DNA of 34,797 bases from an uncultured Pelagibacteraceae bacterium (GTDB taxonomy: Bacteria; Pseudomonadota; Alphaproteobacteria; Pelagibacterales; Pelagibacteraceae). A model generated the notes under the pieces. The model did no database searches. It saw only the letters and a program-made list of their open reading frames with translations, and was not told the DNA's origin. The translations under genes were made by a program, and so were the position numbers. Shown here one piece after another: positions 1 through 7,837 of the stretch (position 1 is the stretch's first letter; each line of letters opens with the position of its first letter). The DNA lies in assembly GCA_902516395.1 (NCBI GenBank), contig CABXYN010000012.1, forward strand, positions 1 to 34,797, given 5' to 3'.

Positions 1-145
1 TTATTGGATTTTTATTAATTCTTAAAATTGCAAAAATTAAACCTATTATTAATCCAAAAAACATTGAAGATACTAAGAGTTGAAGAGTGATAACTGCACC
101 ATTTAACAAGCTGGGGAAAATACTAATCATTAATTTTATATCCAT
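1..145 (-). CDS. ABC transporter permease, HisM-like (partial, N-terminus only)
   Basis: This is the first ~48 residues of a second inner-membrane permease of the polar amino-acid ABC family; the rest lies beyond the window edge. The start codon at 143-145 overlaps the stop of the upstream permease (TGATG), so the two are translationally coupled. The visible part begins MDIKLMISIFPSLLNGAVIT and continues into a hydrophobic helix (LLVSSMFFGLIIGLIFAIL) followed by a basic turn. This is the usual start of HisM/ArtM/GlnP-type permeases, in which the N-terminal segment leads into the first membrane helix. Paired permeases of this family normally form a heterodimer. The substrate cannot be read from the sequence. 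Confidence 0.75.
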   Translation of the reverse strand, partial: MDIKLMISIFPSLLNGAVITLQLLVSSMFFGLIIGLIFAILRINKNPI

Positions 146-837
146 CAGTATCCTTTGCTATATTTTATTTCTAATTTATTAATTAATTTCATACTTAGGA
201 AAGTAAGCATTAAGTATAAGACAGCTGCTACAGAATAAAAAAATAAAGGATCTCTAGTTGAACCAGCAGCAATATAAGATTGCCTCATTATTTCTACTAA
301 TCCTGTAACAGAAATTAAAGAAGTATCTTTTAAAGTTATTTGCCAAACGTTACTGAGGTTTGGAATTGATAGCCTCAACATTTGCGGTAAAATAATTTTG
401 TAAAATTGAATATATTTTTTTATACCCAAAACTTTTGAAGCCTCAAATTGACCTTTATCGATTGATAAAATTGCACCCCTAAAAACTTCAGTAGAATAGG
501 CTCCAGAAATAATCCCAATTGCAAGAGCACCAGTTATAAATGCATTTATCTCAATGTAACCATCATACCCAAAGATTGAAGCCACATACATAGCAGCTCC
601 TGTTCCACCAAAAAATAACAAGTATATTACTAATAATTCTGGAACACCTCTAATTATAGTAGTGTAACAATTTCCAACTACATTTAGTGTTTTATTTTTA
701 GATAATTTCAAAGGAGTGAATATTAAAGCAAATACAAATCCGATTAACATTGCAGTAATAGATACAGCAACTGTCATTAGAGTTGCGAAAAACAGTTCGT
801 CTCCCCAACCAGTATCTCCAAATGATAGAAATTCCAT
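145..837 (-). CDS. ABC transporter permease, HisQ-like, polar amino acid family
   Basis: Inner-membrane permease subunit of an amino-acid ABC importer, 230 residues, normal for the family. Hydrophobic helices are visible at about 18-40, 65-90, 98-115 and 195-215. The EAA loop that docks the ATPase lies at about 129-160: EASKVLG at 132-138, then the conserved ILPQMLR stretch. It follows the binding-protein gene on the same strand, with a hairpin in the 44-base gap, and overlaps the next permease gene by one base. The ATPase subunit is not in the window and probably lies further downstream. Neighbours (polyamine synthesis) make a basic amino acid or similar nitrogen compound a reasonable guess, but that is inference only. 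Confidence 0.85.
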   Translation of the reverse strand: MEFLSFGDTGWGDELFFATLMTVAVSITAMLIGFVFALIFTPLKLSKNKTLNVVGNCYTTIIRGVPELLVIYLLFFGGTGAAMYVASIFGYDGYIEINAFITGALAIGIISGAYSTEVFRGAILSIDKGQFEASKVLGIKKYIQFYKIILPQMLRLSIPNLSNVWQITLKDTSLISVTGLVEIMRQSYIAAGSTRDPLFFYSVAAVLYLMLTFLSMKLINKLEIKYSKGY

Positions 838-843
838 ATAGAT

Positions 844-868
844 TGGCGACTATATATTATAGTCGCCA
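844..868 (-). terminator. Intra-operon hairpin after the ABC binding-protein gene
   Basis: A perfect 10-bp inverted repeat (TGGCGACTAT / ATAGTCGCCA) with a 5-base loop lies between the binding-protein stop and the permease start. It has no long U-tract on the minus strand. It is more likely a 3' stabilising or attenuating stem, leaving binding-protein mRNA in excess over permease mRNA, than a full terminator. Confidence 0.6.
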
Positions 869-881
869 TATCTAAAATTAA

Positions 882-1709
882 TTACATAGAAGCATCAAAA
901 CCAAACCATTTAATAGCAATTCGGCTTATATGACCGTCTTTTCTAGCTTTATCAATTGCTTTGTTAAAAGCTTTTAAAAGTTTAGTGTCGTCTTTTCTTA
1001 TACCTACACCAACTCCATTACCAAACGCACCACCTGAGAAAGTTGGCCCTACTAGAATAACTTCTTTGCCTGACTTTTCAGCATAGTCCGTAAATGCTAC
1101 TGCTGCTGCTAAAGCAACATCACATCTACCATTAGTCAAATCAAGATTAACTTCATCTTGCGTTTTATAGGTTTTCAAATTTATTTTTCCAACGTCACCA
1201 GACTCTAAGAAATTTTGGTGAATTGTTCCAATTTGTGTACATACTGTTTTTCCAGATAAAGCCGAAGTTAAAGTTTTCATAGCTTTATTTACAGATGAAC
1301 CACCTAAATTTAAATTTACTGCTTCTGGAGTTTCTATACCTTCTAGGTCAGAACCTTTCATAACAGCCAAGGATGCTACTTCGTCAGCGTATCCCTGTGA
1401 AAAATTAATTGTTTTCATTCTCTCATCAGTAATTGACATTCCAGCCATTATTGCATCAAATTTTTTTGATGTTAAAGCAGGTATCATGCCATCCCAGTCT
1501 TGCTCAACGATTTCACACTGTTGTCCTATGTATCTACAAAGTGTCCATGCTAGCTCCACTTCAAATCCAATGAGTTTACCTGAAGCATCTTTTGAATTCC
1601 AAGGTGGGTAAGCTCCTTCAGTTCCAATCTTAATTTTATCAGCATTAGAATTACTAATCAAAAATAAAGATAACAAAACAGTTAAAAATATATTTTTTAT
1701 TACATTCAT
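882..1709 (-). CDS. ABC transporter periplasmic substrate-binding protein, polar amino acid family (HisJ/ArtJ type)
   Basis: Periplasmic binding protein that would deliver substrate to the two permeases downstream. The start at 1709 is preferred over the ATG at 1721: a GGAGG Shine-Dalgarno motif at 1715-1719 sits five bases before it and would lie inside the coding region of the longer form. From this start the protein is 275 residues. It has a signal peptide (MNVIKNIF, hydrophobic core, cleavage probably after SNA near 23) and the family signature EGAYPPW at 31-37, followed by GFEVELA and the MSITDER motif near 91-97. The two cysteines in TLCRYIGQQCEIV (58 and 65) fit the conserved pair seen in lysine/arginine/ornithine-type proteins. 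Ligand not determinable. Confidence 0.88.
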   Translation of the reverse strand: MNVIKNIFLTVLLSLFLISNSNADKIKIGTEGAYPPWNSKDASGKLIGFEVELAWTLCRYIGQQCEIVEQDWDGMIPALTSKKFDAIMAGMSITDERMKTINFSQGYADEVASLAVMKGSDLEGIETPEAVNLNLGGSSVNKAMKTLTSALSGKTVCTQIGTIHQNFLESGDVGKINLKTYKTQDEVNLDLTNGRCDVALAAAVAFTDYAEKSGKEVILVGPTFSGGAFGNGVGVGIRKDDTKLLKAFNKAIDKARKDGHISRIAIKWFGFDASM

Positions 1710-1767
1710 TATTTCCTCCATTAAAAAAATAATTATTTCATAATTTTTGAGATTTAAAAAGAAGTTT

Positions 1768-2811
1768 CTAATGATTTATCGATGAAGAAAAATTCCAAGA
1801 ACAATCAAAACTGGGTATATAAACTCTAGATAATTTAGTGTTGCCAAAATTTTCATTAAATACGTTTAACCAATTGTCTACTTGCTTTGGTTTTTTATCT
1901 TGGCTGCCTACTTGGGCTGTAATTACTCCTTTTGGCTTTAAAATTCTTACAAGTGAATTCATATTTTTAGCAGCTAAATCGATACAGTATTGGTCATCAT
2001 TTAAATCAACATATATCTGATCATACGTATCATCTTCCACTGATTTAATGCTTTCAAATGCATCTCCCCAAATACATTTTACTGAATTCTTCTCTGTTGC
2101 CTTTTCACCTATTTTGCCTAAATGCTTATCACAGACCTCAACCACTTCAGGATCTAACTCATACCAATCAATAAAACTAAAATTTTTTGAAATACATTCT
2201 CTAGCTACACCTCCGTCTCCACCGCCTATAATTGCTGCTTTTTCTTTATTAAGGTTTAAGTTAAGTCCTGAGTTTACAAAAGTCGAACTATAAAGATACT
2301 CATCTTTTTCTGCTACTTGGATTTCATTATCAATAAACAAAGCTTTTCCAAATTGTTCTAATTCCAGTATTTCAATATGTTGGCCTACTTTTGATCTAAA
2401 ATTTTCAATAACATTATTAACTACATATGATTTTTTTAGACCGGGTGAACTATAATTGTCATGATAAAGATCTACTGTATCTCTATTAAATTCTTTTTTG
2501 ATTATATGTGTGTGCTCTATTTCTTCTTTAATAATATCCAAGGCAACAGAAGGTGAAATTTTTGCACATGTAAAAAAATCAAAACTTATTATGCCTTTTT
2601 CAGGGAACGTATGGAAGCTAATGTGACTTTCAGCAAGAAGTGCAACTAGAGTAAATCCTTGAGGCTCAAATTTATATTTAGATATTTCTAAAACCGTTAC
2701 TTTTGAAATTTTAGCAATTTTGTAAACTAATTTTTCAAAAAAAACAGGATCATACTCTTTTTTAGTGCCTATAATATCAAGCGTAATATGTTCACCAACT
2801 TTTGTAGTCAT
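1768..2811 (-). CDS. speD-speE fusion: Fused S-adenosylmethionine decarboxylase / spermidine synthase
   Basis: A single 347-residue protein with two enzymes of spermidine synthesis. Residues 1-~120 are a class 1B AdoMet decarboxylase. The self-cleavage site LAESHIS has Glu61-Ser62 (Ser62 becomes the pyruvoyl group), and His67 and Cys82 sit one residue from the Ser63/His68/Cys83 set of the Thermotoga enzyme. Residues ~125-347 are a spermidine/aminopropyl transferase with the AdoMet-binding GGGDGGVARE at 196-205 and an acidic ribose-binding segment (YELDPEVVEV). The usual DSSDPxGP substrate loop is replaced by DLNDDQ, so the amine specificity is uncertain. The gene starts one base after the aldolase stop, and a GAGG motif lies inside the end of the aldolase gene. 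The product methylthioadenosine can be salvaged by MtnP and MtnA encoded in this window. Confidence 0.9.
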   Translation of the reverse strand: MTTKVGEHITLDIIGTKKEYDPVFFEKLVYKIAKISKVTVLEISKYKFEPQGFTLVALLAESHISFHTFPEKGIISFDFFTCAKISPSVALDIIKEEIEHTHIIKKEFNRDTVDLYHDNYSSPGLKKSYVVNNVIENFRSKVGQHIEILELEQFGKALFIDNEIQVAEKDEYLYSSTFVNSGLNLNLNKEKAAIIGGGDGGVARECISKNFSFIDWYELDPEVVEVCDKHLGKIGEKATEKNSVKCIWGDAFESIKSVEDDTYDQIYVDLNDDQYCIDLAAKNMNSLVRILKPKGVITAQVGSQDKKPKQVDNWLNVFNENFGNTKLSRVYIPSFDCSWNFSSSINH

Positions 2812-2812
2812 G

Positions 2813-3442
2813 CTAACCTCTTTTATACGTTTTACTTTTAGATAAAACTTTTTTCATTTCATTTAAACTTAAAAGTTTAGGTCGCCCTATAAAGAGAGCT
2901 TTGATATATTGTTTAGCAAGATTGTCAACTTCTTCGGCAAGTTCAAATGCATCCGCAAGACTTGGTCCAAATGCAATCTGCCCGTGATTTGCAATTAAAC
3001 ATGCTGATCTATTTATCAAAGCTTTAAGAATATTTTTTGATAATTCTCTTGTTCCATAAGTTGCATATTTTGCACACTTTATATCTGAGCCACCTGCTAA
3101 AGCTACCATGTAATGAAATGAAGGTATTTTCTTATTATGTGTTGACAAAGCTGTTGCATTGGTTGAATGAGAATGAACTATTGCTTTTGCATTTTTTTTT
3201 GAAATATAAATATCTTGATGAAATCTCCATTCAGATGATGGTTTTTGCTTTTTATTAAATTCACCATTTAGATTAATAAAAACAATATCTTTTTCTTTTA
3301 ATGATGAATACTTTTGTCCCGAAGGAGTTATTAAGAAACCATTTTTGTATCTTAGTGAAATATTACCAGATCTTAACGCTGATAATTTTTTATCGTTAAG
3401 CATTTTAGCAAATTTAATGACTTCTTTTTTTGATGAATTCAT
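2813..3442 (-). CDS. Class II aldolase (FucA-like), candidate methylthioribulose-1-phosphate aldolase
   Basis: Zinc-dependent class II aldolase, 209 residues from the chosen start. The reading frame extends upstream to an ATG at 3502, but that would overlap the divergent gene starting at 3488 and add a basic N-terminus not typical of the family, so 3442 is preferred. Metal ligands His90, His92 and His153 and catalytic Glu71 match E. coli FucA (His92, His94, His155, Glu73). Phosphate-binding elements SGN (25-27), TPSG (39-42) and SS (69-70) are present. The substrate should therefore be a ketose 1-phosphate. Cotranscription with the spermidine synthase fusion, together with mtnP and mtnA in the window, suggests cleavage of 5-methylthioribulose-1-phosphate to DHAP and methylthioacetaldehyde, as in the DHAP shunt. 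Fuculose- or ribulose-phosphate aldolase activity is the alternative. Confidence 0.8.
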   Translation of the reverse strand: MNSSKKEVIKFAKMLNDKKLSALRSGNISLRYKNGFLITPSGQKYSSLKEKDIVFINLNGEFNKKQKPSSEWRFHQDIYISKKNAKAIVHSHSTNATALSTHNKKIPSFHYMVALAGGSDIKCAKYATYGTRELSKNILKALINRSACLIANHGQIAFGPSLADAFELAEEVDNLAKQYIKALFIGRPKLLSLNEMKKVLSKSKTYKRG

Positions 3443-3487
3443 TTTATTTAAGTATACTAATTTTTTAATTTTTATTAGATTGAATTT

Positions 3488-4273
3488 ATGGCCTTTTTTC
3501 AACCAGATAAATTACCAAACCTGATGGTAGCTCCAAATGGTGCAAGAAAAGTCAAGAAAGATCATCCAGAAGTTCCCCTAACAATTAGCGAAACAGTTGA
3601 AGTTGCTAAAAACTGTTTTGAAGCAGGAGCAGGTGCTATTCATCTACATGTAAGAAATGATAAAGGAGAACATGTTTTGGATGCTGGACTTTATAAAGAG
3701 GCATTAAATGAATTAGAACATAAAGTTCCAAAAATGCATATTCAGGTTACTACTGAAGCAGTTGGCAAGTATTCTCCTGACGAAATGAGGAAACTTGCAT
3801 ATGATGTTACACCACCAGGCACATCAATTGGTACAGCTGAGTTAATACCTTCCAGAAATCCAACAGAGGAAGATATAAAATTATATAAATATTTGACAGA
3901 AGCTGGAACTAAAATACAGCATATTTTGTATAATCCGCAGGATGTAGACTTATTAGTGAAACTTTTAAATAAAGCAGAAATTCCAATTGAAGGAGCTTGG
4001 TGTTTATTTGTAATTGGTCATTACACAGGTAAAATTAGTTATCCAGAAGAAATTCCAGAGTTCTTAAGAGTAATGAAAAATAATAATGTCAATTTAGATT
4101 GGTCAATATGCGCTTTTGCAAAAGAAGAAATGAGTTGTTTGGAAAAAGCGATTAACTTAGGTGGTAAAATTAGAGTAGGATTTGAAAATTCCCTTTATAT
4201 GCCAAATGGAGAAATTGCTCCGAACAATCATTCAAAAATATTAGCTGTGAATGAGATGTTCAAGTTATCGTAA
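3488..4273 (+). CDS. BKACE family (DUF849) beta-keto acid cleavage enzyme
   Basis: Member of the beta-keto acid cleavage family, whose founder is 3-keto-5-aminohexanoate cleavage enzyme (Kce). These enzymes condense a beta-keto acid with acetyl-CoA and release acetoacetate plus a new CoA ester. The protein has 261 residues, a little shorter than usual. The zinc site is intact: IHLHVR gives His52 and His54, and GFENS gives Glu233, equivalent to His46/His48/Glu230 of Kce. The N-terminal VAPNGAR motif, in the family's N-G position, is also present. No strong Shine-Dalgarno motif precedes the ATG at 3488. The gene is divergent from the aldolase operon and overlaps the 3' end of the FAD hydroxylase by nine bases. 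The substrate is unknown. Carnitine, beta-alanine-type and other beta-keto acids occur in the family. Confidence 0.85.
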   Translation: MAFFQPDKLPNLMVAPNGARKVKKDHPEVPLTISETVEVAKNCFEAGAGAIHLHVRNDKGEHVLDAGLYKEALNELEHKVPKMHIQVTTEAVGKYSPDEMRKLAYDVTPPGTSIGTAELIPSRNPTEEDIKLYKYLTEAGTKIQHILYNPQDVDLLVKLLNKAEIPIEGAWCLFVIGHYTGKISYPEEIPEFLRVMKNNNVNLDWSICAFAKEEMSCLEKAINLGGKIRVGFENSLYMPNGEIAPNNHSKILAVNEMFKLS

Positions 4274-5725
4274 AATCGTGGAATATTTTTTAAAAAGTAC
4301 ACCAACATCTTTATTGGATCTTGCTGAGGCTAAAATAAATCTATCTGGTCTTACCAAAATAGCTTTTGAATTAATATTTTTTAAATATTTTGATACTTCA
4401 CTTAAATTCTTTGCTTTCAATATTGAGTGATTTTTTGAGGTTTTAGGCTTTATATCTGAAGATAAAATTATCATTCCTTTTTTTGAAAAATAATCGTCTA
4501 GGGTTTTATTATTTTTAAGTTTGAATTGAGGAAAAGTTTTTCCTCTATTTCTATCCTTTAGGTTGCCTAGACCTTTTCCTAGTTTAGGTTTAATTGACTG
4601 CATGCTTTTAATACCTTTGTTATCAGATTTAATATTGTCTGTTATTTGAATGGACTCAACAGCATTTACAAACTCTCCCATCCTCATAGTGGTTTCAATA
4701 TATTCTTTAACATTGAGAGATCTTTCTGATTGATATGTGTTTAAAAGCGTTTCATCAAATTTATTTCTTATACAGTTGGCAATTTTCCATGCTAAATTTG
4801 ATGCATCCCTAATTCCAGCACACATCCCTTGTCCCATAAATGGTGGCATTAAATGAGCAGCATCACCAGCTATAAAAACTCTACCTTTTCGCCATTTTCT
4901 AGCAATAGCAGACTCAAATGTATAAATTGTTTTTCTCTCAATAATTGCCTCGCTTTTATTTAGCCAAGGTTTTAGAAAATTCCAAATATAGTTTTCTGAT
5001 AAAACATTTTTATCAGTATGATTTTTCTTAATTGCAAATTCCCATCTTCTACGTCTACCAACATTTCTACAATATGTTGCTGGTTGTTTTGGATTTGAAT
5101 ATTGAATTGTTCTATCTGGTAAATTATTTTTTTTCTTTTTTAATATTAAATCAACTACAGCCCATTTTTGAGTAAAACCCAAATTATCCATTTTTGTTTT
5201 CATTTGTTTTCTAGTTATTGAATTGGCACCATCACAGCCAATTACATATTTTGACCTTACGAGATACTCTTTGTGATTATTAATATTTAAATAGGATATA
5301 TCCACATGATTTTTTGAATTTTGAATTTTTATAACTTCAGAATTTTGTTCAATTAAGACTTTTTTATAATTTTTTAATTTTTTTCTAAGTTTTTTTTCTA
5401 GATCAGGTTGATGAAATCTATAACTTGGATACCATCCATTATCTGTAATTTTTTTTGGTCTTGGCCAATCTAATATTACTTTATCTTTAGAATTAACGAA
5501 TTTTGTACCTTTATTAATTATAGTATGTTTCAAAAATTCTTTTGTAATTCCTATTGTTTGGAATACTCTCATTATTTCGTCATCAAAATGAACTGCTCTA
5601 GGCAGAGGATAAAAGCTTTTTTCTCTATCAAGAATTAGTATTGAAAAGTCATGCATTGCTAGAAGGTTTGCTAAAGTCCCTCCCGCGGGTCCTAATCCTA
5701 CTATTGTGACATCAAATTCTTTCAT
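4265..5725 (-). CDS. FAD-dependent aromatic hydroxylase, PheA/TfdB family (MhpA-like)
   Basis: Group A flavoprotein monooxygenase, 486 residues, expected to hydroxylate a phenolic ring using NAD(P)H and O2. The three family fingerprints are present: the dinucleotide fold GLGPAGG at 10-16, the DG motif GCDGAN at 163-168, and the GD motif IAGDAAHLMPPFMGQG around 285-300. The N-terminal pattern LPRAVHFDDEIMRVFQ resembles 3-(3-hydroxyphenyl)propionate hydroxylase. The C-terminal thioredoxin-like region (~385-486) is divergent and the protein is shorter than MhpA (~550). It is the last gene of a minus-strand group and lies 15 bases after the extradiol dioxygenase, which would cleave the catechol it makes. 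The ring substrate is not known. Confidence 0.85.
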   Translation of the reverse strand: MKEFDVTIVGLGPAGGTLANLLAMHDFSILILDREKSFYPLPRAVHFDDEIMRVFQTIGITKEFLKHTIINKGTKFVNSKDKVILDWPRPKKITDNGWYPSYRFHQPDLEKKLRKKLKNYKKVLIEQNSEVIKIQNSKNHVDISYLNINNHKEYLVRSKYVIGCDGANSITRKQMKTKMDNLGFTQKWAVVDLILKKKKNNLPDRTIQYSNPKQPATYCRNVGRRRRWEFAIKKNHTDKNVLSENYIWNFLKPWLNKSEAIIERKTIYTFESAIARKWRKGRVFIAGDAAHLMPPFMGQGMCAGIRDASNLAWKIANCIRNKFDETLLNTYQSERSLNVKEYIETTMRMGEFVNAVESIQITDNIKSDNKGIKSMQSIKPKLGKGLGNLKDRNRGKTFPQFKLKNNKTLDDYFSKKGMIILSSDIKPKTSKNHSILKAKNLSEVSKYLKNINSKAILVRPDRFILASARSNKDVGVLFKKYSTILR

Positions 5726-5740
5726 TGAGATTTTTAAAAA

Positions 5741-6712
5741 TTATTTATTTTTTAAATTTGAATATAACCAAGGACAATCGATTAACAATGGAGCTTGTTT
5801 ACCTTGAGATGCAGTTTCAAGTCTTTTATTTCTAAATTTCATTCTCTCATCATCTGGTAAATAAAGTCTTTCATGTCCCCAAAAACTAGGCCCCTCAAAT
5901 GTTTCAATAGGTTGCCATGTATCCGGATTGATAATCCTCCCACCCCATCCATTTTCAATAAAAAAACCAGATGGCGTAATTGAATAAAATGAAGTCATAT
6001 AATCATTGGTATGTCGTCCCATTGTATAAGCAATTGCGTTATCCTTGTATTGTAACAAGTCATATCCTTGACCTACATCATCTAAGTTGTTGTATTCAAC
6101 CATAAAATGATGGAATCCAGTTCCACCTGAACCAAATAAAGCTAAACTATGATGTCTGCCATTAACATGAAAAAAGCATAAAGATATTGGAGTATGACTA
6201 TAATCACTTATCTTGAAACCCATTACGTCTCTGTAAAAGGGAATTAAATCATCAATATTTTTAACATGTACAACTGCATGTCCCATACCAAGTGGCCCCG
6301 TCTTAAACCCTGAAATAGGCCTACCTGGTTTAAATGGATCTGTATCTAACATAGGCTTATACACAAGTTCAATACGATTTCCTTGTGGGTCTTTAAAATA
6401 TATTAAATCCTCAACAAAACGTTTGTCGGCAAAAGAATTCTTTCCATGATTTACTACTATTTTATTTTCCTCTAATTTATTTGCAAAACTTTGAAGATCT
6501 TCTTTGCTCTCAACTTCCCATCCTAAAAATCCTAATCCATCTCCTTTATCACCAGTTATTGTTAATCTTTGTTTTTGGTCATCCATTCTAAAAGACAGAA
6601 TTTCTTTTCCACGGTCCATCTGTTGCATACCGAGGTATTTTTGAGAATACTCTGACCAATCCTCAAATTTATCTGAATTAACTCCAATATAACTTAAAGC
6701 TTTTATTGCCAT
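5741..6712 (-). CDS. Type I extradiol ring-cleavage dioxygenase (BphC-like, two-domain VOC)
   Basis: Fe(II) extradiol dioxygenase of 323 residues built from two vicinal-oxygen-chelate domains, ~1-130 and ~140-300. The C-terminal domain holds the complete iron triad: His145 (MGHAVVHV), His202 (FHHFMVE) and Glu253 (FIENGWGG). These correspond to His146, His210 and Glu260 of BphC. The catalytic residues are also present: His188 (NGRHHSL), His234 (MGRHTND) and Tyr243. It should therefore be an active enzyme that opens a catecholic ring next to one hydroxyl. Adjacent genes encode an FAD hydroxylase and an acylpyruvate-hydrolase-family protein, in keeping with a meta-cleavage route. Substrate size cannot be judged, though the two-domain form usually acts on substituted or bicyclic catechols. 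Confidence 0.9.
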   Translation of the reverse strand: MAIKALSYIGVNSDKFEDWSEYSQKYLGMQQMDRGKEILSFRMDDQKQRLTITGDKGDGLGFLGWEVESKEDLQSFANKLEENKIVVNHGKNSFADKRFVEDLIYFKDPQGNRIELVYKPMLDTDPFKPGRPISGFKTGPLGMGHAVVHVKNIDDLIPFYRDVMGFKISDYSHTPISLCFFHVNGRHHSLALFGSGGTGFHHFMVEYNNLDDVGQGYDLLQYKDNAIAYTMGRHTNDYMTSFYSITPSGFFIENGWGGRIINPDTWQPIETFEGPSFWGHERLYLPDDERMKFRNKRLETASQGKQAPLLIDCPWLYSNLKNK

Positions 6713-6736
6713 TTTACTATTATACTTAATTTGGAA

Positions 6737-6762
6737 GAGCCCGCTATGAAATTAGCGGGCTC
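6737..6762 (-). terminator. Hairpin after the TRAP binding-protein gene dctP
   Basis: A perfect 9-bp GC-rich stem (GAGCCCGCT / AGCGGGCTC) with an 8-base loop lies between the dctP stop at 6774 and the dioxygenase start at 6712. There is no clear run of U after it on the minus strand. It probably acts as a partial terminator or mRNA stabiliser that raises dctP expression above that of the downstream catabolic genes. Confidence 0.65.
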
Positions 6763-6773
6763 GAATTTAACTA

Positions 6774-7787
6774 TTAACCGTCTATTTTAGAAATTACTTC
6801 TCTTGCCCTTTTTAGTACTGCATCTCCATCAAGACCTTTACCTTTCATTTCTGCTAACCAGTCTGACTCAATTGGAGCTAATATTTTTTTGTATTCAGCT
6901 AATACTGAATCAGATGCAACAGTTATCTCGTGCCCTGGAGTATTTTCTACTTGAACTCTCATCTTTGCATTCTGAGTATCAATTAAATTAGATGCCCAAT
7001 CGCCAAACCATTGACCTGAATGTTTATCAACACATCCTTTCGCTGCTGAAGAAAGACCATTATATTTCCCTTCATTCATTATTAATCCAAATGTAGCATT
7101 AGTAATGTTAACTTCTGTATGATATTTAGTAACATCAAATAATCTAAATGAACCAATTGCTGTGTATGGGAAAGGTGTACCATCTATAACACCTTTATTT
7201 AAGGCTTCTGAAGTTCCTGGTGCTGGTACTTTAACTCCAGTTGCTCCTAGAGTTTTAAGAATTGTTCCAGCTATTTTACTTGGAACTCTCATTTTTTTTC
7301 CTTTAAAGTCTGCAGGCTTAACTACTTTTGTATCCTTCATATGGATTTGGTATCCTGGATTAGAATGAAGTCCTATTAGTTTAATTCCTGCCATTTCTTT
7401 ATCTAGATAACCTTCTTCAAAAAGAGTATTTAAAGCTCTTGATCCAGCTTTTGAAGTTTTGGTTAAGAATGGTAGTTCTACAACTGAACTTAAAGGAAAT
7501 TGACCACCAATATATCCAAGAACTGTCCAAGATATATCTGCAACTCCTGAGGTTACTATATCGTATTGTTTGGGAGGACTTCCTAATACTCCTCCTGCAT
7601 ACATTTTTACATTTAAAGCACCATTTGAACACTTGTTAACCTTATCTGCCCAAGCAGCTAAAATCTTACTTGCTATAAATGCTTTTGGTGGCTCAAACGT
7701 TGCTAACTTTAATTCTGTAGCTGATGCCGTACTAATAATGCTTAAGGAAAAAATTCCTATAACAAAACCAATTATTTTTTTTTTCAT
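6774..7787 (-). CDS. dctP: TRAP transporter solute-binding protein, DctP family
   Basis: Periplasmic binding protein of a TRAP transporter, 337 residues. It has a signal peptide of about 23 residues (MKKKIIGF, hydrophobic core, TASA before the mature TELKLATFEPP). The DctP hallmark region GKKMRVPSKI contains Arg167, which in this family contacts the ligand carboxylate, followed by the SEALNKGVIDG segment. A strong ribosome-binding site (GAGGGG) precedes the ATG at 7787. The membrane subunits dctQ and dctM are not next to it but are divergent on the other strand beyond the FAH-family gene. Position between catabolic enzymes suggests that it binds the acid, probably aromatic, degraded by this cluster. 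That assignment is inference. Confidence 0.9.
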   Translation of the reverse strand: MKKKIIGFVIGIFSLSIISTASATELKLATFEPPKAFIASKILAAWADKVNKCSNGALNVKMYAGGVLGSPPKQYDIVTSGVADISWTVLGYIGGQFPLSSVVELPFLTKTSKAGSRALNTLFEEGYLDKEMAGIKLIGLHSNPGYQIHMKDTKVVKPADFKGKKMRVPSKIAGTILKTLGATGVKVPAPGTSEALNKGVIDGTPFPYTAIGSFRLFDVTKYHTEVNITNATFGLIMNEGKYNGLSSAAKGCVDKHSGQWFGDWASNLIDTQNAKMRVQVENTPGHEITVASDSVLAEYKKILAPIESDWLAEMKGKGLDGDAVLKRAREVISKIDG

Positions 7788-7837
7788 GTTAATCCCCTCT
7801 TATAATTAAATAATTATCAGAAAGTTTAACTTGAAAA

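Noticed and set aside
3443-3502. Longer N-terminus of the class II aldolase
   Set aside because: The extension would overlap the divergent BKACE gene, is rich in lysine and has no counterpart in the family; the ATG at 3442 gives the normal start.
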